NCBI GenBank assembly: GCA_023266575.1
Contig: JAHFPV010000001.1
Span: forward strand, 411,152-475,151
Source: Sphingobium sp.
GTDB taxonomy: Bacteria; Pseudomonadota; Alphaproteobacteria; Sphingomonadales; Sphingomonadaceae
Direction: 5' to 3'
Length of the DNA stretch: 64,000 nt
Part shown: one piece after another, positions 9,562 through 17,782 of the stretch
How positions within the stretch are numbered: position 1 is the first letter of the stretch
Layout: the number at the start of each line of letters is the position of its first letter
The notes under the pieces: model-generated
Database searches by the model: none
Told to the model about the DNA's origin: nothing
Seen by the model: only the letters and a program-made list of their open reading frames with translations
Program-made: the position numbers and the translations under genes

Positions 9562-11715
9562 ATGGCCAATCCGTTCCACAGTTCGTCATGGTTTCAGGTC
9601 GCGCGGCTCCGCCCCCGGCTCAAGGGGCATGTGCGGGTGCGCAGGCATCACTATCGCGGGCAGGTCTGGTATGTGATTGACGATGGCGCGTCGGGCAAGG
9701 CGCACCGCTTCCCCAAGGGCGCCTATGAACTGGCGGGCCGACTGGACGGAACGACCACGGTCGAGGCGCTGTGGGAATTGCTGGTGGACCGTCTGGGTGA
9801 AGATGCACCCAGTCAGGACGACGTCATCGCCGCGTTGGGGCAGCTGCATGCTGCGGACCTGCTGGCCAGCGATACATTGCCCGACACCAGCGAAGCCTAT
9901 CAGCGGCTCAAGAAGGAACGCCGCCAGCGCTGGCTGCAAAATCTCAAAAGCCCCATGTCGGTGCGGCTCAACCTTGTCGACCCGGATCGTTTCCTTACCC
10001 GCCACATGAATCTGGTCGCGCCGCTGTTCAGTGTGGCGGGCCTGTTTCTGTGGTTGTGCGTGGTCGTCCCCGCGCTGCTGCTGGTTGGCACCCACTGGAA
10101 CGAGATGACCGGCAATCTGGCCGACCGGGTGCTGGCGGCGGACAATCTGCTGCTCATCGCCCTCATTTATCCGCTGGTCAAATGCATCCATGAACTGGGC
10201 CATGGCTTTGCGGCCAAGAATTTCGGCCGGGAAGTGCGGGAAATGGGTGTGATGCTGCTCATCCTCGTGCCTGTTCCCTATGTCGATGCCTCGCATGTCA
10301 GCATCCTTGCCAGCAAGTGGCAGCGCGCGCTGGTCGGCGCGGCAGGCATGATTGCCGAAGTGTTTGTCGCCGCGCTCGCGACCTTTGCATGGGTGCTGAT
10401 GGAGCCGGGGCTGGCGCGGGCCATCGCCTTCAACATCATGCTGATTGCCGGGGTGTCGACCGTGCTGGTCAACGGCAATCCGTTTCTGCGGTTCGACGGC
10501 TATTATATCTTGGCCGACCTCATAGAGATTCCCAATCTTGGCAGTCGCGCAAACAGGTTCTGGGCGCATCTGGTCGACAAATATATATTCCATACCCCCG
10601 GCGGACTGCCGTTCGACGCGACGCCAGGGGAGAAAAGATGGTTCCTTTTCTTTGCTCCCGCCGCGCTGATTGCCCGCATGACGATGCTGATCGCCATCGC
10701 GCTGTTCGTGGCACAGAAATATTTTGTGGTCGGGGTGCTGATCGCCGTCTGGTCCTTGTGGAGCGGGCTGGGCCTTCCGGTCTGGAAGATGTTTGCCCAT
10801 GTGATGTCCAGCCCGCAACTGCATGGCAACCGGAAACGGGCGGTCAGGATCACGCTTGGCGTGGTCGGCGCGCTCTTGCTGGCGCTGTTTGCCGTTCCGC
10901 TGCCGCTGCACGTCAACGCGCAGGGGATCGTCTGGCTGCCGGAGGAGGCGCATGTGCGCGCTGGCGCAGATGGCGTCATCACCCGGCTGGCGGCACCGGA
11001 CGGCGCGCGGGTAAAAAGGGGGACGCTGCTGATGCAGGCGGAAAACCCGGTGCTGGAGGCCGAAGTCGAACAGATACGCTGGCGCTTGCGGGAGCTTGAG
11101 GTGGAGGCCGATGCCGAATTGGCGGGGGATCTGGTCAAGCGGCAGATCAGCCAGGATGCATGGCGCGAATATTCCCGCAGGCTGGTGGTGCAAGAACAGC
11201 GGCTGGGGGATCTGGGCCTGACAGCCGGGACCGATGGCACATTCATGCTCACCCAGGCACCGGCGCAGGATTTGCCCGGCCGCTACGTGCAAAAGGGGAC
11301 GCTGCTCGGCTATGTGACGCCCGGCTATGCTGCGGTAGCGCGCGTGGTGGTGCCGCAGGACGATATCGAGCTTGTGCGGGCGCGGCTGCGTGCCGTGCGT
11401 TTCTGGCTGGCGTCCGAACCGGGGCGCAGCTGGGACGGGACCATTGCCCGCGCGATACCGGGCGGCACCTTCGAATTGCCGAGCGAGGCGCTCTCCACCA
11501 CCTATGGCGGAAGCATCCCCACCGATCCGGGCGATGAGAAGGGGCTGACCGCGCTCAGCCGCGTATTCCTGTTCGATGTCTCCCTGCCGCAGCAATTGCG
11601 CGATGCGCGCTTTGGCACGCGCGTTCATGTTCGCCTGCAACTGGGCTGGGAGCCGGTTGGCTGGCAGTTCGTGCGCCGATTGCGCCAGCTGTTCCTGACG
11701 CAATTCAATGGCTGA
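9562..11715 (+). CDS. PqqD-like / site-2-protease (M50-like) / HlyD-like fusion membrane protein
   Basis: 717 residues. Residues about 25-115 resemble a PqqD/winged-helix peptide-binding domain (YxIDD...HRFPKGAYELAGRLDG...AALGQLHAADLL). A polytopic membrane block follows, with the zinc motif HELGH at 210-214 and the distal metal-ligand region NGNPFLRFDGYY (Asp near 312), as in M50 site-2 proteases. The last third (about 450-717) is HlyD-like: a first lipoyl half (ADGVITRLAAPDGARVKRG), a short coiled stretch, then a beta-barrel. A known family combining these parts is annotated in many genomes as site-2 protease/adaptor proteins. It overlaps the SecA-like gene by eight bases. I infer it binds the cargo through PqqD and forms the inner-membrane part of the exporter; proteolysis is possible but unproven. 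Confidence 0.85.
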   Translation: MANPFHSSSWFQVARLRPRLKGHVRVRRHHYRGQVWYVIDDGASGKAHRFPKGAYELAGRLDGTTTVEALWELLVDRLGEDAPSQDDVIAALGQLHAADLLASDTLPDTSEAYQRLKKERRQRWLQNLKSPMSVRLNLVDPDRFLTRHMNLVAPLFSVAGLFLWLCVVVPALLLVGTHWNEMTGNLADRVLAADNLLLIALIYPLVKCIHELGHGFAAKNFGREVREMGVMLLILVPVPYVDASHVSILASKWQRALVGAAGMIAEVFVAALATFAWVLMEPGLARAIAFNIMLIAGVSTVLVNGNPFLRFDGYYILADLIEIPNLGSRANRFWAHLVDKYIFHTPGGLPFDATPGEKRWFLFFAPAALIARMTMLIAIALFVAQKYFVVGVLIAVWSLWSGLGLPVWKMFAHVMSSPQLHGNRKRAVRITLGVVGALLLALFAVPLPLHVNAQGIVWLPEEAHVRAGADGVITRLAAPDGARVKRGTLLMQAENPVLEAEVEQIRWRLRELEVEADAELAGDLVKRQISQDAWREYSRRLVVQEQRLGDLGLTAGTDGTFMLTQAPAQDLPGRYVQKGTLLGYVTPGYAAVARVVVPQDDIELVRARLRAVRFWLASEPGRSWDGTIARAIPGGTFELPSEALSTTYGGSIPTDPGDEKGLTALSRVFLFDVSLPQQLRDARFGTRVHVRLQLGWEPVGWQFVRRLRQLFLTQFNG

Positions 11716-13759
11716 GGCGACGCTTTCACGCTGGGGGGCGCTCAGTGACAGGCTGCGCGAAAAGGCACGCCATTTTTGGCATGAGGCACGCAGCGATGCC
11801 CGCCCCGTCATCGCGCCCTATGCCGAGCGCGGACCAGCGCTATCATGGAAGTGGGACCGGCCGCTCGACCTCATGCTGGGACGCTTCATGCTCGCCGTGC
11901 AGCGGGACAAGCCGAGTTTGCTCGATCGGGCGCAGCGCATTGTCCTGCGGTCCGCCGAATGTGCCGATCTGTCCGACGAGGCGCTCAACGCCGCTTGTAT
12001 CGAGATACGTGAGCGGCTGATGCGCGAACGGCTGGGCGAAGCGGTGGTTGACGAAGCCTTTGCCCTCATTCGCGAAGTCAGCGGGCGGGAACTGGGCCTG
12101 CGTCATTTTCCCGTGCAATTGATGGCCGGACTGGTGATGCTGGATGGCGGGCTAGCCGAAATGGCGACGGGGGAGGGCAAGACGATCACCGCTTTGTTGC
12201 CCGCGATTACCGCGGCGATGGCCGGTATGCCGGTCCATGTTTTCACCGTGAACGATTATCTGGCCGAACGGGATTGCAACAGCCTGCGCCCGGTGATCGA
12301 GCGTTTTGGCCTGCGCTGCGGCCTGATCATCCACGGCCAAGAAAATCCTGAACGCCGTGCCGCTTATGGATGTCATATCGTCTATGGGACGAACAAGGAA
12401 ATGACCTTCGACTATCTGCGCGATCAGACGGCGTTGGGAAAGAGGCGAGGGCAGGGCCGTCGCCTGATTGCAGAGCTGTTCGGGCAGGGTACGCAGCCTC
12501 TTTTGATGCGCGGGTTGCATTTCGCAATCGTGGACGAGGCGGATTCGATCTTCATCGATGAAGCGCGCACGCCGCTGATCCTGTCTGCCGAATTGCCGGG
12601 CGACACCGATGGCGTCTATCTCGCGGCACTCGAACTGGCTTCCATGCTAGAGGAGGGGCGCGATTATATTTTGACCGAAGGCACACGCTCGGTCCATCTG
12701 ACCGCGCATGGCAAGGATAGCGTTGCTGAACTGTCCCAGGGTCTGCCGCACACCCAATGGCGTATCCGGCTGGCGCGCGAGGAACTGGCAATGCGGGCGA
12801 TTTCCGCCACACGCCTGTTCCTGCGTGATCGGGACTATATCGTGACCGATGGCAAGGTGCAGATCGTCGATGAATCCACAGGCCGTGTCATGGCGGACCG
12901 ATCATGGGAAGGCGGGCTGCATCAGCTGGTGGAGACCAAGGAGGCGGTGGAGATTTCCGGCGTCCGCAACACTATGGCCCGGATCACCTATCAGCGCTTT
13001 TTCCGCCGCTATCGCCGGTTGAGCGGCATGACCGGCACGGCCGGCGAAGTGGCGGATGAACTATGGGCCGATTACGGGCTGAAGGTCGTGGTGATCCCGC
13101 GCAACCGCCCCAATCTGCGCAGCGATCGCGGTCATGTGATGGTGCAGTCGGCGCAGGAAAAATGGGCATTCGTTGCCGCCGAAGTCGCCCGGATACACGC
13201 ACAGGAAGGCGCGCGCCCAGTGCTGATCGGCACGCGCTCGGTCGCGGATTCCGACGCCGTCTCGCAAGCGCTGACCCACGCGGGCATAGTGCATCGCGTG
13301 CTGAACGCGCGGCAGGACGAGGAGGAGGCGGAGATCATCGCGCAAGCGGGCGAACCGGGGGCCGTCACGGTCGCGACCAATATGGCCGGGCGCGGCACTG
13401 ACATTCTGCTAAGCCCAACTGCCAAAGCCCATGGCGGATTGCATGTCATCCTCACCGGCTTTCACGATACTGCGCGGATCGATCGCCAGCTGTTCGGTCG
13501 TGCCGGACGGCAGGGTGACCCCGGCAGCACCATTGCGATCACGGCGCTGGACGACCAGCTTTATACGGATTTTGCGCCGCGCGCCGCCCGGATCGTCGGT
13601 TCGTCCGCCAACAGCTGGCCCTTGTTCGACGGCAAGGCGAACATGCTGCGGCGGCTGGCACAGCGCAATGCCGAGAAGCGCCACGCCGCCGACCGGCGGC
13701 AGACGGAACTTGCCGAGGAGCGCCTTCGCAAGACCATGGCCTTTGGCGGCGGCGAGTAA
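11708..13759 (+). CDS. SecA-like ATPase, shortened paralogue
   Basis: 683 residues against roughly 850-900 for housekeeping SecA. Present: Walker A GEGKT (155-159), DEAD box (276-279) followed by SIFIDEARTPLI, a short preprotein-crosslinking-like region with DRDYIVTDGKVQIVDESTGR, the TGTA motif, ATNMAGRGTDI near 557-567 and GRAGRQGD near 598-605. The protein stops soon after NBD2, so most of the helical scaffold/wing region and the C-terminal zinc-binding tail are missing. The ATPase residues look intact. It overlaps the S2P-fusion gene by eight bases, which ties it to that operon rather than to the general Sec pathway. I infer that it powers export of the giant protein. A housekeeping secA should exist elsewhere. 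Confidence 0.9.
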   Translation: MAEATLSRWGALSDRLREKARHFWHEARSDARPVIAPYAERGPALSWKWDRPLDLMLGRFMLAVQRDKPSLLDRAQRIVLRSAECADLSDEALNAACIEIRERLMRERLGEAVVDEAFALIREVSGRELGLRHFPVQLMAGLVMLDGGLAEMATGEGKTITALLPAITAAMAGMPVHVFTVNDYLAERDCNSLRPVIERFGLRCGLIIHGQENPERRAAYGCHIVYGTNKEMTFDYLRDQTALGKRRGQGRRLIAELFGQGTQPLLMRGLHFAIVDEADSIFIDEARTPLILSAELPGDTDGVYLAALELASMLEEGRDYILTEGTRSVHLTAHGKDSVAELSQGLPHTQWRIRLAREELAMRAISATRLFLRDRDYIVTDGKVQIVDESTGRVMADRSWEGGLHQLVETKEAVEISGVRNTMARITYQRFFRRYRRLSGMTGTAGEVADELWADYGLKVVVIPRNRPNLRSDRGHVMVQSAQEKWAFVAAEVARIHAQEGARPVLIGTRSVADSDAVSQALTHAGIVHRVLNARQDEEEAEIIAQAGEPGAVTVATNMAGRGTDILLSPTAKAHGGLHVILTGFHDTARIDRQLFGRAGRQGDPGSTIAITALDDQLYTDFAPRAARIVGSSANSWPLFDGKANMLRRLAQRNAEKRHAADRRQTELAEERLRKTMAFGGGE

Positions 13760-13775
13760 GACGGTGGCAGGTTGG

Positions 13776-13790
13776 CACCTGCAACAGGTG
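13776..13790. other. Small hairpin between convergent genes
   Basis: A 6-bp perfect stem (CACCTG, loop CAA, CAGGTG) lies in the 43-bp gap between the SecA-like and TolC-like genes. There is no T tract, so calling it a terminator is speculative. Confidence 0.25.
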
Positions 13791-13802
13791 GATGCCGCCC
13801 GA

Positions 13803-15152
13803 TCAGTCCGGTTTCACGGTCGGCTGATAGAGCATAGTCTTGTCGAAATTGAGGTCCGCGGCGTCCGCCTTGCCCATTACGGCGAGTAGCGCAAAACCCG
13901 CCACATAGGCATCGCGCCGCGCGGTGAGCATCGTGACCTGGGCGTTCAGCAGCTCCTGTTCGGCATTGAGCTGATCGAGCAGCGGGCGCAGCCCGGCGCT
14001 GACTTCCGCCCGCATTCCTGCCAGCACCTGCTGATTGGCGGTAACGCCGCGCTGGGCGGTATCGGTCACATGGCTCGCAGCCTGCCATGTGGCAAAGGCG
14101 GAACGTGCTTCGGCGATGACCTTGCCTTCGGCATCCAGTGCCTGCTTGTCGGCAACATCCTGCTTCGCCAGCGCCTGGCGCGTCTGTGCGCCGGTGCGAC
14201 CGCCATCCAGGATCGGCATTTTCAGGGTGAGGCCGACAAAGGCGGTGGTGCCGCGATCACCGTTGCGTGGTCCCGTGCCCTGCTCCAGCGAACCGAGATA
14301 ATCATATTGGCTGATCCCGCCAATCGCGCTGAATTTGGGATAGGCCTGCGATCTGGCGACATCGATATCATAACCCGCGGCGGTCCGCTGCACGCGCGCA
14401 GAGGCAATTTCAGGATTGTTGGCCAGCGCCGTTTCCACAGCCTCCGTGGGTGATGCCGGCATTTGCGGCAATGGCGGCGGCAATTCCAGATTTTCGGCCG
14501 CATGACCAACCAGCCTGATATATTGCTCCTTGCTCGAAATCAGCCGCGCACCGGCCGTTTCCATCTGGCTTTCCGCCAGCGCCAGCCGCGCTTCGGCCTG
14601 CGCCACATCGGTCGGCCCGCGACTGCCAGCCCGGCGGCGATCGACCGCTTCCTTGACGGTATAGCGCATCACCTCGACATTGTTGCGGTTAAGACCGACG
14701 ACAGCCTCATCACGCAACACATCCATATAGGCCCCAACGACGGCGGAAAACAGGTCCGCCTCGGTCTGGTTCAGGCCAAAATGGCTTGCCTCCACCCGTG
14801 CTTTCGCCGCGCTCATACTGCCGCGGACAGCGCCGAAATCCAGCAGCGGAACATTGGCGTTGAGCTGGCCGACAAACTGGCGATCGGGGTTGGAGAAAAA
14901 CCCGCCCGGCGCTGGTTTGCCGGTGAGGACATTTTCCTGATAGGTCGCGCTGCCATCGATCGTGGGCATCCCGGCGACGCGCGCGAGCGGCACATCCTCT
15001 TCGGCAACACGGATGCTGGCGCGCTGGGCGGATATGGTCGGGTTGTTGCGGTAGGCACCTTCCAGCGCCTGTTGCAGGGTTTCGGCGCTGACGTACGACG
15101 GCAGGATGGCGCATATGGCGATACCGGCGAAATAGGCTTGCTTCCTGGTCAT
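13803..15152 (-). CDS. TolC-family outer-membrane channel protein
   Basis: About 449 residues with a signal peptide (MTRKQ... ending near SYVSA) and two repeated outer-membrane efflux halves: LQQALEGAYRNNPTISAQRASI at the start and AVETALANNPEIASARVQRTAA in the second half, each followed by long coiled-coil helices. This is the TolC fold used by type I and RND systems. I chose the ATG at 15152 because AGGAG lies nine bases upstream; a longer frame from 15233 would overlap the adaptor gene by 41 bases and hide the signal peptide. It sits just downstream of the HlyD-type adaptor gene and converges on the SecA-like gene. I infer it is the outer-membrane exit of the same machine. Confidence 0.93.
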   Translation of the reverse strand: MTRKQAYFAGIAICAILPSYVSAETLQQALEGAYRNNPTISAQRASIRVAEEDVPLARVAGMPTIDGSATYQENVLTGKPAPGGFFSNPDRQFVGQLNANVPLLDFGAVRGSMSAAKARVEASHFGLNQTEADLFSAVVGAYMDVLRDEAVVGLNRNNVEVMRYTVKEAVDRRRAGSRGPTDVAQAEARLALAESQMETAGARLISSKEQYIRLVGHAAENLELPPPLPQMPASPTEAVETALANNPEIASARVQRTAAGYDIDVARSQAYPKFSAIGGISQYDYLGSLEQGTGPRNGDRGTTAFVGLTLKMPILDGGRTGAQTRQALAKQDVADKQALDAEGKVIAEARSAFATWQAASHVTDTAQRGVTANQQVLAGMRAEVSAGLRPLLDQLNAEQELLNAQVTMLTARRDAYVAGFALLAVMGKADAADLNFDKTMLYQPTVKPD

Positions 15153-15192
15153 GTCCGTAAAGCTCCTGTCTGATTGGGATGAGCGGGACCGA

Positions 15193-16164
15193 TTACTCCG
15201 GCCGCTTGGCGATGCTTGCGGGTTTGCGATCAATTTCGAGCCGGCAGCGCAGCCCGGCGGGCAGTTTGTTGCCGGGATTGGGCAGCGCCAGGCGCATCCC
15301 GAACGTGCCGCTGGCTGCGTCGAAAACGCGGTCGATCACCTTGATCCGCGCCCGATATTTTCCGCCGACCGGCGCTTCGGGAAAGATCGAAACCTCGTCA
15401 CCGACCTGCACCGCGTCCAGCTGCGCGATAGGGGCGAACACTTCGACATTCAGCGGATCGACCTGCGCGATCGTCAGAATATGAGTCGCGTCTGCGCCCC
15501 GATATTCGCCAGGGGCCATGCGGCGTTCCGTCACGATGCCATTGACGGGGCTGCGCACGGTCTTTTGTCCGATCACGCGCTGCGCCTGGACATATTCCAG
15601 TCGGGCAACCCGTTGCTCTTCGGCGGCTGCCTTCCGCTCCTCCGCGGCGGATTGCGCGTTGGCGCGCGCTTCGTCCACCACATCGCGGGCGAGATATTGG
15701 CTGACCTGGTCCGACCGCTGGCTGACCGTGGCAAGATAGGCCGCGCGACTTGCCGCGGCGCGTTCGGCGTGGGGGTTGGAGGCGCGGGCCTGCGCAGCGG
15801 CGGCGGCGGCCCGCTCGACATCGGTGTATAATTGAGCGACGACCTGCCCACGCCGAACATCATCGCCCCTGTCGACATAGATAGTCTGGACTACGCCCTC
15901 GACACCGCTGTTCACGCGAACGACCTGGCTCGGCTCGATCAGGCAATCAGTAGGACGGGCAGCATCCATTCCGGGCGGGGCCACGCCATTGCCGCGGCTG
16001 GAAGGCACGGCTGTTCCGGCGGCTTTGGCGGTGGCAACAGTGCCGGTAGGAGCTGGCGCTTTCGGGGGCGTAGCGGGCGTTTCCCCGCTGCGCGCGACAA
16101 GCGTTATCCCGACAATCAGCGCCAATGCGCCGCCACCGTAAATAACAGCCTGTTTGCGATCCAT
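15193..16164 (-). CDS. HlyD/RND-type periplasmic adaptor (membrane fusion protein)
   Basis: About 323 residues: an N-terminal anchor (MDRKQAVIYGGGALALIVGITLVA), a Pro/Ala/Thr linker, a first lipoyl half around SGVEGVVQTIYVDRGDDVRRGQ, a helical hairpin rich in Ala/Glu/Arg, the second half VRSPVNGIVTERRMAPGEY, and a beta-barrel ending in LPAGLRCRLEI. I chose the ATG at 16164 because GGGGGAGG lies eight bases upstream; the upstream in-frame ATG at 16182 falls within that ribosome site. The TolC-like gene follows 40 bases downstream, so the two form an operon. No inner-membrane pump gene is adjacent, which supports partnership with the opposite-strand S2P/SecA genes. Confidence 0.9.
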   Translation of the reverse strand: MDRKQAVIYGGGALALIVGITLVARSGETPATPPKAPAPTGTVATAKAAGTAVPSSRGNGVAPPGMDAARPTDCLIEPSQVVRVNSGVEGVVQTIYVDRGDDVRRGQVVAQLYTDVERAAAAAAQARASNPHAERAAASRAAYLATVSQRSDQVSQYLARDVVDEARANAQSAAEERKAAAEEQRVARLEYVQAQRVIGQKTVRSPVNGIVTERRMAPGEYRGADATHILTIAQVDPLNVEVFAPIAQLDAVQVGDEVSIFPEAPVGGKYRARIKVIDRVFDAASGTFGMRLALPNPGNKLPAGLRCRLEIDRKPASIAKRPE

Positions 16165-16295
16165 CGACCAAGCCTCCCCCAAAGCACGGCATCAGACAGC
16201 TTCCGCTATCCGTTGCAGTAATCATGCGACTTGTATCTTTGGCGAAAGGGCGGAAATCCGCATTTTCATTCCGCATCGGCAACCTAGCCAACCTG

Positions 16296-16307
16296 GCAAC
16301 ATGTTGC
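16296..16307. promoter_or_regulatory. Palindrome and GTTG(C/G) direct repeats upstream of the adaptor-tolC operon
   Basis: GCAACATGTTGC is a perfect 12-bp dyad about 130 bases upstream of the adaptor start. Read on the minus strand the surrounding bases contain four GTTGC/GTTGG units spaced 8-10 bases apart (about 16276-16309). This looks like an operator or activator site, but no regulator is known. Confidence 0.35.
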
Positions 16308-16477
16308 AACTATTTGTGATGGTGGAATTGTCTTGGATTCGGTCAGTCAAGCATAGCGATTTGGGCGCGATCGCGCGTTTGGCGAACGGCGCGAGGCTTT
16401 GTGCCGACCGCACTTGCCAACGATGTTGATGAATTGCCGACGGCGGCTAAAAATTCGCCTGCTGGCCCGTTGGAAAA

Positions 16478-16552
16478 TGGTGACCCCTACGGGAATCGAA
16501 CCCGTGTTTCAGCCGTGAGAGGGCCGCGTCCTAACCGCTAGACGAAGGGGCC
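16478..16552 (-). tRNA. tRNA-Glu (CUC anticodon)
   Basis: A 75-base cloverleaf with encoded CCA. The acceptor pairs GGCCCCT with AGGGGTC, the T arm carries GGTTCGATTCC, and the anticodon loop reads CTCTCAC with anticodon CTC. Confidence 0.95.
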
Positions 16553-16658
16553 ATGGGCCGCGTCGGGCGGCTGGCAGGGGGTGGCCTTTAGGAAGGCGCG
16601 CCGGTCGCGTCAAGGAAAACCGCGCCGCACCCACCCCGCTTGGGAAAAGCAGCACTCC

Positions 16659-16691
16659 AAAAAAAACCGCCCCATGCAGAGCATGGAGCGG
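16659..16691 (-). terminator. Rho-independent terminator of the small RNA
   Basis: An 11-bp stem with one internal T/G pair, loop TCT, followed by eight T on the minus strand. It is a textbook intrinsic terminator. Confidence 0.85.
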
Positions 16692-16771
16692 CCTAGGTTC
16701 AGGGAGGAGACGCCTCCAAAGGGGGGAGGCGCCCATACGATACACCCGAAAGGGGGGCAGGTGCATCGCAT
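16659..16771 (-). ncRNA. Candidate anti-Shine-Dalgarno small RNA (suhB/alpha-r8-like)
   Basis: About 113 bases bounded by a promoter and an intrinsic terminator, with no reading frame. On the minus strand it contains a CACC/GGTG hairpin, a second hairpin CGCCTCC/GGAGGCG (16711-16731), an unpaired CTCCTCCC stretch (16702-16709) followed by TGAACC, and a terminator stem CCGCTCCATGC/GCATGGGGCGG with eight T (16659-16691). The unpaired C-rich anti-SD motif before the terminator is the hallmark of alphaproteobacterial suhB/mmgR-type RNAs. Family assignment is from memory of the motif, not a covariance search. It may bind the ribosome sites of target mRNAs. The upstream gene is sapC, same strand. 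Confidence 0.6.
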
Positions 16772-16777
16772 GTTCAG

Positions 16778-16806
16778 TAGATAGGCCAGGTCACATTCCG
16801 TTTCAA
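16778..16806 (-). promoter_or_regulatory. Sigma-70-like promoter of the small RNA
   Basis: On the minus strand TTGAAA (16806-16801), a 17-base spacer and TATCTA (16783-16778). The expected start is near 16771. It lies downstream of the sapC stop, so the RNA has its own transcription unit. Confidence 0.6.
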
Positions 16807-16864
16807 GAGGAGATGCAATCGCTTTTCTACCAAATATTTCCGCCGTTTCGGGTTAATTCCCCGT

Positions 16865-17653
16865 TCAGGCTTCGGCAGGCTGCGGCACGGCTGGCTGGGG
16901 GATCGGCCCCTTGCCCAGATTGACCTGTGCCTCGAAAATGTCGCGCATCAGTTGCAGCGAGAAGAGATGCGCGTGGATCAGGGGCAGCATCCCGCTCTGG
17001 TTGATCTTGCGCAGCTGGTCTCCGCGCAGGTCACGCAGCTTTTCCTCGTTGATCATGCGGAAACCGCGATAGACGAAAGGCTGTTCATTGCCCGGCGTCT
17101 GGATCGCGACTTCGCCGTCCATCAACAGGTCCATCTCCTGCAACTCGCGCACGAACTGGCCGGTGCGGGCCGCGGCCTGCTCGAAATCCTCGCAGAATTT
17201 CAGCACGCCCTGGGTCAGTTCGCTGGGCTTGCCATCCTCGAACAAAGGCTGGCCATCCTCGAACGCGCCGATCGCCGGGCTGGTCGGGTCAAAGCAAAGC
17301 GACAGCTCGTCCGTGTCGGGGCGCAGCTTGGCCAGCATCCAGGGATAGCGGCGGACATAGGCAGGCACATAGGACGGGCCGCGCAGCTTGCCTTCGTCAT
17401 CGACGAAGATGTTGACGCCTTCATTGAGGCCCATCAGCGCCAGCGGCACCGAATCCGCACCAGCCGAAAAGATGATCGGCACGAAACGCTGGGCCGACAC
17501 GAATTCGTCGATCGTCAGCGGAATGGCGTGCTGGCTGGTCAGGAACGGGGCCGAATCGACCGCCTTGCTGCGGAAATCGGCATGATCCAGGCTGCTCAGC
17601 GGGATGAGGTCATTGTAGAAGATCGGCAGGTTATTCGCGGGCGCGCTGGCCAT
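16865..17653 (-). CDS. SapC family protein
   Basis: 262 residues with the typical SapC layout: a start-proximal FYNDLIPLSSLDHADFR, then HAIPLTIDEFVSAQRFVPIIFSAG, ALMGLNEGVNIFVDDEGKLRGP.YVPAYVRRYPW and a C-terminal segment around RGFRMINEEKLRDLRGDQLRKI. SapC homologues are common in Proteobacteria and were first linked to S-layer or peptide-resistance loci, but their function is unproven. No signal peptide or membrane segment is visible. It stands alone, followed by the small RNA gene. Confidence 0.9.
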   Translation of the reverse strand: MASAPANNLPIFYNDLIPLSSLDHADFRSKAVDSAPFLTSQHAIPLTIDEFVSAQRFVPIIFSAGADSVPLALMGLNEGVNIFVDDEGKLRGPSYVPAYVRRYPWMLAKLRPDTDELSLCFDPTSPAIGAFEDGQPLFEDGKPSELTQGVLKFCEDFEQAAARTGQFVRELQEMDLLMDGEVAIQTPGNEQPFVYRGFRMINEEKLRDLRGDQLRKINQSGMLPLIHAHLFSLQLMRDIFEAQVNLGKGPIPQPAVPQPAEA

Positions 17654-17782
17654 GATCCGGTATCCATTCTGTCAAAAAGCGACGCTGTGCAGACGCGCCG
17701 CCGGGCATAAAACTGGGAGAGGGCGATAAAGCCCCGCGCAGCGGGTGGCAATTGCTTTCACATAAAGGCTCAGGCCTGATCC

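Noticed and set aside
13776..13790. Hairpin after the SecA-like gene as a terminator
   Set aside because: No T tract on either side; left only as a low-confidence structure.
13803..15233. tolC-like start at 15233
   Set aside because: It would put 27 extra residues before the signal peptide and overlap the adaptor gene; AGGAG supports the ATG at 15152.
1..16164. Classic type I secretion with ABC exporter
   Set aside because: No ABC ATPase gene and no RTX nonapeptides are visible in this stretch. The 5' end of the locus is outside the window, so the ABC option is not fully closed.
15193..16182. Adaptor start at 16182
   Set aside because: That ATG is inside the GGGGGAGG ribosome site of the ATG at 16164.
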